Assembly (NCBI GenBank): GCA_000403495.2
Contig: KE159810.1
Coordinates: 1 to 64,000, forward strand
From: Lachnospiraceae bacterium 10-1
GTDB lineage: Bacteria > Bacillota > Clostridia > Lachnospirales > Lachnospiraceae
Direction: 5' to 3'
Length of the DNA stretch: 64,000 nucleotides
Under the pieces are notes generated by a model that was not told the DNA's origin, ran no database searches, and worked only from the letters and a program-made list of their open reading frames with translations. Position 1 is the first letter of the stretch; each line of letters begins with the position of its first letter. The translations under genes and the position numbers were made by a program. Below, in pieces: positions 22,319-32,738 of this stretch.

Positions 22319-22437
22319 AGGGCGCCCCCAAAGTCATTTTTAATATTCTATGACTCCATTGCCCCTGTAGTGCCTTTCCAATAACTAAATCTATAAATAT
22401 TATACAAATTCACATGAAAAATAGCAATACAATACTC

Positions 22438-22473
22438 GCAAATGGGATTTTTCATCATGCAAATGGGATTTTT
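22438..22473. repeat. Direct repeat upstream of sigK
   Basis: GCAAATGGGATTTTT occurs at 22438-22452 and 22459-22473, 21 bp apart (two helical turns), about 120-155 bp upstream of sigK and just after hemW. The spacing suits tandem binding of a regulator. No other feature was found in 22319-22480. Confidence 0.5.
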
Positions 22474-22480
22474 TCACAAT

Positions 22481-23638
22481 TTATGACAGTAAAAATTCCG
22501 CCATTACAGTATTACTTACATCAATTCCATATCTGGTAAGCATAATCCAGTGTTCTCCGGTTTTTCTGTTAAATTTTCTTTTTAAAAGGCCTTTCCTGCA
22601 GAAATCCTCAACAATTTCCGGATAAATTTCTTCTATTGATGCTCCAAAAATTCTATAAAAATCTTCTTCACAAACTCCTTCTGTCATACGTAGTCCTAAA
22701 AACATAAACTCTTCCATTTGTTCTTTTTCCGACAGATGATTAAGACTTGTTTTTTCTATTGCATCCAGGCCGCCTTCACAGAAATGGATGTAACTGCCTA
22801 ATTCCCTGATGTTGCTGTATCTAACATTTTCAACCATTGATGCTGCACCAATGCCAAAACCCAGATAATTTCCTCTTCGCCAATAAACCTGATTGTGCCT
22901 GCACTCATACCCCGGCTTAGCATAATTGGATATTTCATATTGCATATATCCCATATCAAAAAGAATATCATTTGTTATCTTATACATATTTCTTTCTTCA
23001 TCTTCCTCCGGAAGTTTGGGAGTATTTTCATAAAAAGGCGTATTTTCCTCCACAATAAGACTATAAGCAGAAATATGCACCGGCGGCGGATTTAAGGAAC
23101 ATACTGCCTTTAACGTCTCCTGCCAGCTTGCAATTGTCTGCTTCGGAATTGCTGACATTAAATCAATATTTATATTATCAAATCCTGATTTAACAATCAT
23201 TTTGTAAGTGTATAGAAAATCTTCAAAGCTGTGGATTCTGCCTAGCGCTTTGAGCTCATTATTCTGAGCAGACTGAAGTCCTATACTCAGCCTGTTAATA
23301 CCTGCTCTACGCCAACTTTCCAATTTATCAGGCGTAATTGTTCCGGGGTTGGCTTCTATGGAAATTTCGCAGCCTGCCTCCATTTGATAGTTTTCACGTA
23401 CAGTCCTTATTATTTTTTCAATCCGCTCTCCCGAAAGAATGGAAGGTGTACCTCCTCCAATAAAAACAGTTGTTATTATATATTCTTTACAGATGCTGCT
23501 TTTTTTTATAATTTCTCTGCACAGCGCATTTACATACCTATCCATAACTTCCCGCTCTGTCGGTGCAGAAAGGAAATCACAATACAGACATTTACGCACA
23601 CAAAAGGGAATATGAATATAAATACTAAGTTTTTTCAT
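22481..23638 (-). CDS. hemW: Radical SAM heme chaperone HemW
   Basis: 385 residues from the ATG at 23638 (MKKLSIYIHIPFC). The radical SAM cluster is CVRKCLYCDF (CxxxCxxC), followed by FIGGGTPS, GLQSAQNNELKALGR and NIDLMSAIPKQT. Radical SAM plus the HemN-type C-terminal domain, and this length, fit HemW, a heme-trafficking protein, rather than anaerobic coproporphyrinogen dehydrogenase. An in-frame ATG at 23665 overlaps the lepA stop. Downstream of lepA, as in many Firmicutes. Confidence 0.93.
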   Translation of the reverse strand: MKKLSIYIHIPFCVRKCLYCDFLSAPTEREVMDRYVNALCREIIKKSSICKEYIITTVFIGGGTPSILSGERIEKIIRTVRENYQMEAGCEISIEANPGTITPDKLESWRRAGINRLSIGLQSAQNNELKALGRIHSFEDFLYTYKMIVKSGFDNINIDLMSAIPKQTIASWQETLKAVCSLNPPPVHISAYSLIVEENTPFYENTPKLPEEDEERNMYKITNDILFDMGYMQYEISNYAKPGYECRHNQVYWRRGNYLGFGIGAASMVENVRYSNIRELGSYIHFCEGGLDAIEKTSLNHLSEKEQMEEFMFLGLRMTEGVCEEDFYRIFGASIEEIYPEIVEDFCRKGLLKRKFNRKTGEHWIMLTRYGIDVSNTVMAEFLLS

Positions 23639-23654
23639 TTTCGCCTGTGCTTTC

Positions 23655-25469
23655 TTATTTATCATCCAGTTTCAGAACACTCATAAATGCCTTTTGAGGA
23701 ATCTCCACGCTGCCAATTTGACGCATACGCTTCTTTCCTTCCTTTTGCTTTTCCAAAAGCTTCTTTTTACGGGTAATGTCCCCGCCATAACATTTGGCAA
23801 GTACGTCTTTGCGCATGGCTTTCACTGTCTCTCTGGCAATGATCTTACCGCCAATGGCTGCCTGAATTGGAATCTCAAACAAATGCCTTGGTATCTCATC
23901 TTTTAGCTTTTCACACATTTTTCTACCTCTTTCATAGGCGCTGTCTTTGTGGACAATGAAGGAAAGTGCATCTACCTCTTCTTTATTAATTAGAATATCC
24001 AGCTTTACCAGCTCTGACTGTTCATACCCTTTTAATTCATAATCAAAAGAGGCATATCCTCTGGATCGTGATTTTAAAGCATCAAAAAAGTCGTAAATAA
24101 TCTCATTTAAAGGGAGATCATACTTCAGCAGTGCTCTGGTCTCTTCCATGTATTCCATTCCCAGGTATCTGCCTCTCCTCTCCTGACAAAGCTCCATGAT
24201 GGAACCAATAAATTCTGTGGTTACCATAATTTCCGCTGAAACCACCGGCTCTTCCATATATTCTATTTCGGAAGGATCAGGTAAATTTGAAGGATTCGTC
24301 AATTCAATCACTTCACCCTTTGTAGTATGAACCTTATAAATAACGCCAGGTGCTGTTGTCACCAAGTCCAGATTATATTCCCTCTCCAAACGTTCCTGTA
24401 TGATCTCTAAGTGAAGCAGTCCCAAAAAACCGCACCGGAAACCAAACCCCAATGCGATAGATGTTTCAGGCTCATAATGAAGGGAAGCGTCATTTAACTG
24501 AAGCTTTTCCAGTGCATCCCTTAAATCCGGATACTTTGCCCCATCTGCCGGATACACGCCGCAATAAACCATAGAGTTTACCTTTTTATATCCCGGCAAA
24601 GGCTCCGCACACGGGTTTTCTGCATCTGTCACTGTATCTCCCACCGCTGTATCCTTTACATTTTTTATGGAGGCCGTGATGTAACCCACCATTCCGGCTG
24701 AAAGCTCCTCACAGGTGATAAACTGGCCTGCTCCAAAATATCCCACCTCAACCACTTCAGCAGTTGCCCCGGTAGCCATCATGCGGATGCTGGTTCCTTT
24801 CGCCACTCTGCCCTCCATGATACGGCAAAATATAATCACCCCTTTATAGGAATCATATATAGAATCAAAAATAAGTGCCTGCAGAGGCTTTTCCGGATTT
24901 CCCCCGGGAGCTGGAACTTTCTGTACAACCGCCTCAAGAACATCCTCTATTCCGACGCCATTCTTTGCCGATATAAGAGGGGCATCCTGTGCCTCTATTC
25001 CAATTACATCTTCAATTTCATTCTTCACCCGATCCGGTTCCGCACTGGGAAGGTCAATTTTATTAATCACCGGAAACACTTCCAGATTATGATCCAATGC
25101 AAGATACACATTTGCAAGCGTCTGGGCTTCAATTCCCTGAGCCGCATCAACTACTAAAATTGCCCCGTCACAGGCGGCAAGGCTCCTACTGACCTCATAG
25201 TTAAAATCCACATGACCAGGAGTATCGATCAGGTTAAAAACATATTCTTCTCCATCCTTTGCCTTATAAATGGTGCGGACTGTCTGGGCTTTAATAGTGA
25301 TGCCTCTTTCCCGCTCCAGTTCCATATTATCAAGTACCTGAGCCTGCATTTCCCGACTTGTCAAAAGTCCTGTCATTTCAATGATTCTATCTGCCAATGT
25401 GGACTTACCATGATCGATATGTGCCACAATACAAAAATTTCTAATTTTACTTTGATCTATCTGTGCCAT
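23655..25469 (-). CDS. lepA: Elongation factor 4 (LepA)
   Basis: 604 residues. G1 is [14 protein letters not shown]2 lies in [13 protein letters not shown]3 is DTPGHVDF and G4 is NKIDLP, followed by the LepA-specific C-terminus ([20 protein letters not shown], then [14 protein letters not shown]). It back-translocates or remodels stalled ribosomes. ATG 25469 ([12 protein letters not shown]) has GAGGTATTT upstream; the frame is open eight codons further. It precedes hemW and follows spoIIP. Confidence 0.97.
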   Translation of the reverse strand: MAQIDQSKIRNFCIVAHIDHGKSTLADRIIEMTGLLTSREMQAQVLDNMELERERGITIKAQTVRTIYKAKDGEEYVFNLIDTPGHVDFNYEVSRSLAACDGAILVVDAAQGIEAQTLANVYLALDHNLEVFPVINKIDLPSAEPDRVKNEIEDVIGIEAQDAPLISAKNGVGIEDVLEAVVQKVPAPGGNPEKPLQALIFDSIYDSYKGVIIFCRIMEGRVAKGTSIRMMATGATAEVVEVGYFGAGQFITCEELSAGMVGYITASIKNVKDTAVGDTVTDAENPCAEPLPGYKKVNSMVYCGVYPADGAKYPDLRDALEKLQLNDASLHYEPETSIALGFGFRCGFLGLLHLEIIQERLEREYNLDLVTTAPGVIYKVHTTKGEVIELTNPSNLPDPSEIEYMEEPVVSAEIMVTTEFIGSIMELCQERRGRYLGMEYMEETRALLKYDLPLNEIIYDFFDALKSRSRGYASFDYELKGYEQSELVKLDILINKEEVDALSFIVHKDSAYERGRKMCEKLKDEIPRHLFEIPIQAAIGGKIIARETVKAMRKDVLAKCYGGDITRKKKLLEKQKEGKKRMRQIGSVEIPQKAFMSVLKLDDK

Positions 25470-25540
25470 AAATACCTCATTTCTTTTACGCATCGTAAGT
25501 TTGTGTCTGCGTATTATTCATTGGTATTTTATCACATTAT

Positions 25541-26857
25541 TTATTCCAACACAATGGCAAGGATATGAGCCAGCGGATCACAGGCATTCATGATTTCTTC
25601 TACCGTATTGTTCTGGGCTCCTAATTCAATCAGCATACATTTCGGCATCAAATGCATATTAAATCTGTATGCTTTCAAATAAACCTTTCGGGCAATTCCC
25701 GGATACAATTCGTTTGCTGCCACCTGCGCCTGAAAAGAAAATGCCAGATTATCCTGAATATAGGGATTTTCCAGATATTCAATTTCACCATTTTTTCTGC
25801 TATAGCTCAATCCGTTAAAAAACATAAACCGTGCCGTAGGACGCCCCTGCAGGTCAATTACCAGCCTCCTGTCATTGCTTACCGCATCCCGGTGTAAGTC
25901 AATCACTACTTCAATAGTAGGATTTTCTGCAAGAATTTTTTCAATTGCAGGCAGAGACTGGTTGTAAGCGTCGTCCCGCTCTTCATCATAAATTCCTGTA
26001 TCATGAAGCACCTTAAAACCGTATTTCTCCTCCAGCAAAGAAGCCAGCTTATCACCTGCTCCCACAATCGTTGTGGAAGGATCACCTGGCACAGAATCAG
26101 CAAATCCTTCATGAGAGTGGGTATGATAAATTAAAATCTGCGGCCCCTCAGTATTTTTATCTACTGATAAATCCGGCTCCAAAAGCTGTTTTAAACCTAC
26201 ATATTCTTCCTTTAAATATGTGGATTTATCTACCGCGTAAAAATTGGATATCAGCGTTTCATAATCCCAATTTTCCGACCAGTCATAAGAATATGCCGGA
26301 TATTCCGGTATTTGAAATTCTATCGGCACGTCTAAATCGGCCGCCTCCATATTTTCATTGTCTATTGAGACATTATTTTCCTGCTCAGTATTATGTATAT
26401 TATTTTCCCGTTCCATTTCCTGGAGCACGCTGTTTTCAATATGAAGGGCATTTTCGTTGTAGTCCAGCGACTCTTCATCAATATTTTTGAAATCCTCGTC
26501 AGTGCCTTCGTACTGTCCGATTAACTCTGCGGTCAAAGGATCTTCATTTTCTATAGGTTCTTCCTCCATAAAAAGATACTTCATTAAGAGGATCTGTTCC
26601 CCCAAAAGGCTCTCTGTCTTTGTCAGAGAAAGTCCTTCCCCTTCTTCTAAATATCTTGGAATCTGAAAAAATTCTCTTTCCATCTGATGACTGAAAAAAC
26701 TGCCTACCGCCATCCTCCAACCGGAAGTTCCACCATCTTCCTGTCCTTTTTTTTGAAAGAAGCTTATTATGCTGCATATGGCGCAGGCTGTCAGCAGTCC
26801 TAGTACAATACGTTTTTTTATAATAGTTTCAAACTTTTTCCAAATCAAATCATACAC
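25541..26857 (-). CDS. spoIIP: Stage II sporulation protein P (SpoIIP)
   Basis: 438 residues. One N-terminal membrane helix (about residues 16-34), then a long acidic linker (Glu/Asn rich, 85-185), then the SpoIIP amidase/endopeptidase domain with ILIYHTHSHEGF, VVIDLHRDA and MLIELGAQNNTVEEI, supplying zinc-binding His and Glu residues. It degrades septal and engulfment peptidoglycan with SpoIID and SpoIIM. The likely start is GTG 26857. It follows gpr by 45 bp, the usual pair. Confidence 0.95.
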   Translation of the reverse strand: MYDLIWKKFETIIKKRIVLGLLTACAICSIISFFQKKGQEDGGTSGWRMAVGSFFSHQMEREFFQIPRYLEEGEGLSLTKTESLLGEQILLMKYLFMEEEPIENEDPLTAELIGQYEGTDEDFKNIDEESLDYNENALHIENSVLQEMERENNIHNTEQENNVSIDNENMEAADLDVPIEFQIPEYPAYSYDWSENWDYETLISNFYAVDKSTYLKEEYVGLKQLLEPDLSVDKNTEGPQILIYHTHSHEGFADSVPGDPSTTIVGAGDKLASLLEEKYGFKVLHDTGIYDEERDDAYNQSLPAIEKILAENPTIEVVIDLHRDAVSNDRRLVIDLQGRPTARFMFFNGLSYSRKNGEIEYLENPYIQDNLAFSFQAQVAANELYPGIARKVYLKAYRFNMHLMPKCMLIELGAQNNTVEEIMNACDPLAHILAIVLE

Positions 26858-26902
26858 CCCGCTATGGAATTATATGCCTGTATTTGGACATTCATTCTAA
26901 GC

Positions 26903-27814
26903 TTAAAAATTTTCAAAAACGCTATTTAACGCATTACAAATAATATGACTGATCTGTTTAATCTCAAAATCCACGTCCTTGCCTGTCACATACATATTGT
27001 AAAGTTCTCCCAGCCCGGAAAGCAGTTCATCCTGTATGTCAATTGGTTCTTCTCCTGTCTGGCGCATTAATTTTTCAAATGCATCACCTACAATCGTGGC
27101 AGCATCCACTACCGTAGGTACACCAATTGCAATTACCGGAACTCCAAGGGTTTCCTCCGTAATTGCATTTCTATGATTTCCCACACCGGAACCAGGATGG
27201 ATTCCTGTATTGCTGATCTGGATTGTGCGGTTTAATCGTCTTGTTGACCTTGCTGCCAGTGCATCTATCACAATCACAACATCAGGTTTTGTTTTTTCAA
27301 CCACCCCTTTGATAATCTCCTGAGATTCCATTCCGGTTTTTGCCATAACACCGGGAATCAGCCCACTGACCATATGAATCTGCTTGTTATTAAAAGCCAC
27401 TTTGCCATATTCCTTTACCATATGTCTGGTAATAACAAGATTATCCACTACATTAGGTCCTAAAGCATCTGCTGTAACATCTCTATTGCCCAGCCCAACT
27501 ACCATAATGGAAATTTCCTGCTCAATTCCTGGAATAATTTCTTTTAACTGTCTGGATAGTTCTTCTGATATCTCCTGATGATAATTTTCATCAGGCTGCG
27601 TCATTGCAGGCGCCTCTAAGGTTATATAACTTCCCATTGGCTTGCCCATCGCCTTAGAACCATTCATGGTCTCTATAATCACCTTTGTAATTTTAATTTC
27701 ACTTTCTTCTTTATAATCTTCTTCCACAGAAACGCCCCGGCACTCTCCTGCATTTTCCTCCATACTTTCCCGCATCTCAAGGGCCAAATCTGTCCTTACC
27801 TTAAATCCGCTCAT
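26903..27814 (-). CDS. gpr: Germination protease GPR
   Basis: 303 residues starting MSGFKVRTDLALEMRE. Conserved segments include VGLGNRDVTADALGP, IPGVMAKTGMES, VIVIDALAARSTRRL, TIQISNTGIHPGSGVGNHR and IGVPTVVDAATIV, all typical of the A25 peptidase that degrades small acid-soluble spore proteins. The N-terminal propeptide with RTDLALE is present. ATG 27814 fits AAAGG upstream; a TTG two codons earlier is less likely. Divergent from rpsT. Confidence 0.96.
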   Translation of the reverse strand: MSGFKVRTDLALEMRESMEENAGECRGVSVEEDYKEESEIKITKVIIETMNGSKAMGKPMGSYITLEAPAMTQPDENYHQEISEELSRQLKEIIPGIEQEISIMVVGLGNRDVTADALGPNVVDNLVITRHMVKEYGKVAFNNKQIHMVSGLIPGVMAKTGMESQEIIKGVVEKTKPDVVIVIDALAARSTRRLNRTIQISNTGIHPGSGVGNHRNAITEETLGVPVIAIGVPTVVDAATIVGDAFEKLMRQTGEEPIDIQDELLSGLGELYNMYVTGKDVDFEIKQISHIICNALNSVFENF

Positions 27815-27930
27815 AATCAACCTTTCCTGAAACTATGATTTTTATCTGGTATCATCCACACTAACCTTTAAATCAATATGTGAACAATAACTTTTATTTC
27901 AGTATTTTCCAATTATTCTCCAAATATGTA

Positions 27931-27959
27931 TTGACAGATATCATTTTTAACTTTAAAAT
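27931..27959 (+). promoter_or_regulatory. rpsT promoter
   Basis: TTGACA (27931-27936), a 17-bp spacer and TAAAAT (27954-27959) form a near-consensus sigma-A promoter about 90 bp upstream of the rpsT start. Confidence 0.75.
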
Positions 27960-28048
27960 AATATGCGTGTGTTTACATTAAAACGTCCGTGTCTCCGGCT
28001 TTAATGAAACATCATGGAAACTGATGATTATAATAGGAGGTGTACATC

Positions 28049-28312
28049 GTGGCTAATATTAAATCTGCAAAAAAGAGAATTTTAGTAAACAGAACCAAGG
28101 CTGAAAGAAATAAAGCTATCAAGTCTGGTGTTAAGACTTCTGTAAAGAAAGTTCTTGCTGCTATTGAAGCAAATGATAAAGCTGCTGCTTCTCAGGCTTT
28201 AATTGCTGCTACAGCTACTATCGACAAAGCTGCAGGCAAGGGTGTTTATCATAAGAATACAGCATCCAGAAAAATATCTCGTTTAGCTCAGGCAGTAAAC
28301 AAGATGGCTTAA
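28049..28312 (+). CDS. rpsT: 30S ribosomal protein S20
   Basis: 87 residues beginning ANIKSAKKRILVNRTKAERN, rich in Lys and Ala, with KGVYHKNTASRKISRLAQAVN at the C-terminus, the standard S20 signature. The start is GTG 28049 with AGGAGG 8 bases upstream; another in-frame GTG at 28040 overlaps the ribosome site. S20 binds 16S rRNA early in 30S assembly. Divergent from gpr, with its own promoter and terminator. Confidence 0.97.
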   Translation: MANIKSAKKRILVNRTKAERNKAIKSGVKTSVKKVLAAIEANDKAAASQALIAATATIDKAAGKGVYHKNTASRKISRLAQAVNKMA

Positions 28313-28340
28313 TTTTTATATGATATAGATTAGATATTTA

Positions 28341-28370
28341 AACCAGCTCATACCGTCATGTGAGCTGGTT
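28341..28370 (+). terminator. rpsT terminator
   Basis: AACCAGCTCA, a 10-base loop and TGAGCTGGTT, followed by CTTTATTT, 28 bp past the rpsT stop. Confidence 0.88.
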
Positions 28371-28456
28371 CTTTATTTAACATAATGCTGGTTGATCTAT
28401 CCAATTTATACACCTAATTTTGCATTTTATGTCAATATTATTGTGAATTCTTCACA

Positions 28457-29341
28457 TTAATTTGTATGTAAATTATTAAATATTACTTTTTCAAACTCTT
28501 CTTCAATCACTTCTACCGGAACTGCAGCAATCTCCCCCTGCAAAGTTCCACCAGTTATCATTCCAACATAATTCCCATATCTGTCAAAAACACCGCTGCC
28601 GGACATTCCCGGAACTGCATTCCCTTTTCCATAAAGCATTTCCATCTGAAACTCCTCTAAAAACATGAAAGGTGCAATTACTTCTCCTTCTATACAAACA
28701 GGACTTCTCCAGTCAGATGCAATGTCGATAAAAAATATTTTATCTCTTTCTGAAATACTCTCCGTATCCTCTTTATGCCAGGAATCCAAAAGAAGTTTAA
28801 CCGGTACCCGCACATTTTTAAACACAAGAAGCTCCTGATAAGTAAAAGCCGACGCCGGAATGCTGATAAATCCTAAATCAGCCTCGTCTGATACCCTTAT
28901 CAGGGTTCCTGTCGTAACTGCGCCATTAAAAAAAGTCACAAAACAATCCTTACTCCAGTACTGTAACACGTGCCTGTTAGTCACAATAATTATTTCATCC
29001 TCCAACATTCTGTAAATACTGCCGCTGCCATAATGCTCTCCTATCTGAATCCGAACGCAGCTACATAGCACATTCTCATACGCCTGCCTTAAATCTCCCT
29101 GCTCTGAACAGGAGGTAGCTGCCAATCCAAGACGGGCCATTGTCCTGTAATCGCTCTCTAAAGTAGTAGCCTGAATCAAAGGCGGAAGTACCACAATTTC
29201 TTCTACTGTTTCCTCCGCCACAATTTCTGTCTCTGCTATCTCTTCGTCTGGTACGAATGTTCTGTCACTGCAGGCAGTTATATATCCCATCAAAAAGATA
29301 GTAATTATCAGGAAAATTCGTTTCTTTATTTCTAATTGCAT
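28457..29341 (-). CDS. Trypsin-like serine protease lipoprotein
   Basis: 294 residues. Signal peptide IFLIITIFLMGYITAC with a lipobox Cys near residue 24. After an acidic linker comes a chymotrypsin-fold domain: His in IIVTNRHVLQ, Asp in DEADLGFISI and Ser in PGMSGSGVFDRYG. No PDZ domain follows, so it is shorter than HtrA/DegP. Probably anchored outside the cytoplasmic membrane as a surface protease; substrate unknown. It ends 87 bp after the rpsT terminator, on the opposite strand. Confidence 0.87.
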   Translation of the reverse strand: MQLEIKKRIFLIITIFLMGYITACSDRTFVPDEEIAETEIVAEETVEEIVVLPPLIQATTLESDYRTMARLGLAATSCSEQGDLRQAYENVLCSCVRIQIGEHYGSGSIYRMLEDEIIIVTNRHVLQYWSKDCFVTFFNGAVTTGTLIRVSDEADLGFISIPASAFTYQELLVFKNVRVPVKLLLDSWHKEDTESISERDKIFFIDIASDWRSPVCIEGEVIAPFMFLEEFQMEMLYGKGNAVPGMSGSGVFDRYGNYVGMITGGTLQGEIAAVPVEVIEEEFEKVIFNNLHTN

Positions 29342-29430
29342 CTATTTTGTCTGTCTCCAATATCCAAAAACCTGTCACAGCTATGCAATATCATCATTTT
29401 TCCAAAACAGTTTCATGTATTCCTCTGTTT

Positions 29431-29770
29431 TCAAATCTGTAAGCTATAGTTTTCCTTTAACTTTGCAAACGCTGTTTCACGGGAAATTCCAAGATCGCTG
29501 CATGTTGACAGCAATATCTCTATACCATGTCTTATTCCTTGTTCTATTCCTTCTTCTATCCCCTGCTCTTTTCCCAATTCCAGCCCTTCCGCCACACCAT
29601 CCTGTCTTGCGTATACCAGCTCTTCCCAACACTGCATAAACTTCACTTCTATCTTTTCAGAATTTCTGATCTTCTTTATTTTTTTATGAATCTACTTTAT
29701 CCTGCTGCTTATAGTATTCTCTGCCACCTGATTTGTAGTCTCCATAATATATTTCATCTGCTTTGCGAAC
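29431..29770 (-). pseudogene. Remnant of Rpn-family nuclease/transposase
   Basis: A 71-codon tail (MQCWEELVYARQDGVAEGLE...GIEEGIEQGIRHG) shows the Glu-Gly repeat C-terminus of Rpn (PD-(D/E)XK transposase-like) proteins. Just upstream, a preceding piece reads KQMKYIMETTNQVAENTI before a TAG, with further stops between the two, so only the last part of the gene remains and it is broken. No N-terminal nuclease domain is found. 29342-29430 holds nothing further. Confidence 0.7.
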
Positions 29771-29990
29771 TTTTGGCAGAAACTCTGGATTTAGGCTGGT
29801 TTGAGGAATGTTCACATTTGGGTTTACCAGACTTTTGGTTGGTAAAAGTTTTTGCAGGCTGATTTTGGTATCAAAATTGAGGAATTTTGATAATTGGTAA
29901 AATGGTTTGGGGAATTGGTAAAACTGCTGTTTATACTATATACAGAAGAAACAAGCAAAGTTTTCATCGCCCTATCCCCACTATCCGACA

Positions 29991-30994
29991 TCATCTCCTC
30001 TGTTTCTTTCTGTTCAAATTAAATTCTTTTTCTACTAATTCAATACGGTGCTGAATCTCTTTCTCGGTAGGCAGCTGCTTCTTAATCTCTTCCAATTTAA
30101 TATTATCATAAGAGGCAACTCCCATGGGTGTTTGAATTCCCTGAAATGCCCATTGCACTTCCGTCTGGTCTTTATCTTTGCAAATCCCATTCCAAGTTCC
30201 AGCAAAAATCTGGTAATATTTTGTTCCAATGCCTCTTCCAGCACCGTTTCATCATATCCTCGCGGCAAAGAAATAAAGCTAAAATCATAAGTATCTTTTA
30301 CAATCTCCTGTGCTATCTTTCCCTGTACTCCTGGAAGTTTTTCCGCAAAATTTGTGTTTGCCACTCCCTTGTTATGGTATAAATCAGCTTTTATACAATC
30401 AATTAAGGCATTTCGGCTCCAGCCTTCTTCAATTGTGCTCTGAAGGTAAAACAATGCCTCTTCCGCGGAATTACATTTTGAAACAATTTCTACATGATGA
30501 CGCCAGGGCACAAAACCGAAAAAAGAGGGAAATGACATTTCTGCACCAACTTGGTGCAGTTTTTCTTCCTCGTTATTTTCTTGAATTTCTGCACCAATCT
30601 GCTGCAGTTTTATACTATCAAGTTTTAAATTATCATCCATTGCATGAATTAAATCACCTGAAGTTCTAGCTAATGCATAAAAAGAATACCATTTTTTCAT
30701 ATTCCAAAGATTTCTGGCTGAAAATCCCCTTACCTCTGGGAATTCATGCTGTAAATCAAGGCTTAACTGCTCAACAATACCTTTTCCCCATTTTTCCTCC
30801 GATTTTCGCAAAACAAGATCCCGTCCCAGTTACCAATTGAATAACAACTGTTCTGAGTTTACCTTCACAGCTACTTTTAACTGGGCACCTCTAAAACGTT
30901 CCTTTATATCATGAATCCACTGTACATAATCAGAATCCAAATGCACATCATGTGAGCTCACAACGATTGGAGTATTATTTTTCTTATTTCGCAT
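29991..30994 (-). pseudogene. Broken yhcG-family (DUF1016) PDDEXK nuclease gene
   Basis: The N-terminus MRNKKNNTPIVV...SEQLLFNW stops at TAA 30830-30832 where family members have Gln (CAA) in NWQLGRDLVLRK; the frame continues LGRDLVLRKSEEKWGKGIV. The YhcG N-domain runs to FLLELGMGFA, after which the nuclease core is deleted and the frame shifts; the family C-terminus (KDKDQTEVQWAFQGIQTP... to QRR) resumes in another frame and ends at 29991. So there are three lesions: a nonsense codon, an internal deletion and a frameshift. An intact relative lies at 32739-33749. Confidence 0.85.
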
Positions 30995-31209
30995 TGATTC
31001 TCCTTCTTTTGATAATATTCTTTCCAAACTTTAATATCTTATATTTTATTATTTTAAAAACTACATACTTTTTCAATTATATCCGTAGATATGTTTGCTC
31101 ATACTATCTGGCTCGATACGATAGGCTGAATGTCTTTGCTATTTTCACGAGCAAGGGAACATATCCACAGCCTTTTTCGTGGTTGAGCCGTTTACGGGAA
31201 TATGTCCTA

Positions 31210-32079
31210 CTATTTATCTACAGAATCCGATATTTGTCTTAAAATAACATTATAATAAGTTTTCATCAAGTTTCTTTCGATATCGTCAACATAGCTGTTA
31301 TGTGCAATCTTGTTTCGGCATTCAGCCATATCATTTAGCTTGGAGATTATAAAAGATTGGCTTGGAAAATAATCTTTGAAGATGTCCCAATTATTATCTA
31401 TAACCGCTCCCAAATCTTTAAAATCCAAATAAAACAGCTCTGTTCCTCTTACGCTCAACCATTTGTTGGATTCATCATTTTTCTGCCTTCCAGAAATGGT
31501 TCTTTGCAAACTACTTGGAATAGTGAGATGAGAAAAGTAAGCTTCACCGTATTTTTCCTTTGCCACTTTCTCAATAAACAATCTCAACGAGTTTTCAACC
31601 GAATATAGATAGGTATATGCTTCTGCCATCTGATAGCCTTTTGTTCTAATATCCTCCGGAAGAAGTTCTCCCATTATTTTATAGGCTTTAGAGTTAACAT
31701 TGTTTTCCAAATCAGAAATCAAATCATCTTCTAATTCGAAATCCTTCGTTAAATCCATGTTGAACGAAACACTTTTAATATCAAACCCAACATCAGGAGG
31801 TATTAATCCACTACATATTTTGTCCAGTGTTTTTTTGTTCTCTTCAGAATCCAAGATATCTAAATATTCTGGATTCACAAAAAAAGTAATATAAGCTGCC
31901 AAGGCATTGCTTCTTCCCCAGCCGCCATCATAATATGAATAAGTACCTTTTTCTACCTGGACATTTGCACCTCTCAACAAATTGGCAAGGTCATATTTGT
32001 TTTCCTTTTTTAGCATCATAATGATGCCTTTCATAAATCTTTCGTTGGAGAAAGGTAAGGAATATGTGTAATCACTCAT
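31210..32079 (-). CDS. Swt1-type HEPN domain protein
   Basis: 289 residues from ATG 32079 (MSDYTYSLPFSNERF; GGAGG 8 bases upstream). The C-terminal 130 residues (YLYSVENSLRLFIEKVA to MAECRNKIAHNSYVDDIERN) match the Swt1-like HEPN domain, with the R-x4-H RNase motif RNKIAH near residue 262. The N-terminal half (LLRGANVQVEKGTYSYYDGG) is not recognised and may be a sensor. HEPN proteins are commonly RNA-cleaving effectors in toxin-antitoxin and abortive infection systems. Last gene of a four-gene operon with YhcG and XRE proteins. Confidence 0.8.
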   Translation of the reverse strand: MSDYTYSLPFSNERFMKGIIMMLKKENKYDLANLLRGANVQVEKGTYSYYDGGWGRSNALAAYITFFVNPEYLDILDSEENKKTLDKICSGLIPPDVGFDIKSVSFNMDLTKDFELEDDLISDLENNVNSKAYKIMGELLPEDIRTKGYQMAEAYTYLYSVENSLRLFIEKVAKEKYGEAYFSHLTIPSSLQRTISGRQKNDESNKWLSVRGTELFYLDFKDLGAVIDNNWDIFKDYFPSQSFIISKLNDMAECRNKIAHNSYVDDIERNLMKTYYNVILRQISDSVDK

Positions 32080-32095
32080 CGCATTTACCTCCGTT

Positions 32096-32701
32096 TTAAC
32101 TCTTCTTAGGTAACTTAAAATCAAACTTTCCGCCCAATGCTGCTGTGCCAATTCCTACTGCTGTAAGCACAACAAAACTTGCAGCACCAAGAACCTTCCA
32201 ATTAAACTCTTTTTTCTCGGTATCCTTCTTATCCGCCATACGAGCCATTTCCATTTCATGCTCTCTGATTTCAGTATCTTTTTTATCTGCTGCATGAAAG
32301 ATTTTCATCTGACGGTCAAGAATATCTTTTTGTTGCTCTGGTGTCAGATTCGGATTATCAAGGCATTTACTTAAGTCAGCACGGACCTTATCAGCATATT
32401 CTATAAATTCTTTTCTACTATCAGATGCACTATATAATTCTTTGTTAATAATACCATACACCTGATTTGTGCTTTCATCATCACTTGCGACAATTTTCTC
32501 CAAAATATCCTTATATTCAACCATTGTGGATTGTATTAGTTTTGCCAACTCAGGGTACTGGGCAATAACTTGTTGAGCAACTTCCGGACGCAGTTCATTT
32601 AGCTTTGACGCATAACTCAACACATCATTTTTTGATAAATTTCAAAAATCTGTTCTCTCCATGAGTGAGAGAATTTGTTTTTCATTACTTGTATATTCCA
32701 T
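32096..32701 (-). pseudogene. Coiled-coil single-pass membrane protein gene with in-frame TGA
   Basis: From ATG 32701 (AAGGAG 9 bases upstream) the frame reads MEYTSNEKQILSLMERTDF, then TGA at 32642-32644, then NLSKNDVLSYASKLNELRPE and on to 32096 without shift. The downstream 175 codons lack a good ribosome site. The protein has helices, a repeated segment (ADKKDTEIREHEME / ADKKDTEKKEF), one membrane helix near the C-terminus (VLGAASFVVLTAVGIGTAAL) and a basic tail. Either a nonsense mutation or a sequencing error; the rest shows no decay. Family unknown. Confidence 0.7.
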
Positions 32702-32738
32702 GCTCATATGCTCCTTGATTTAATTAGTAAGTACCGCT

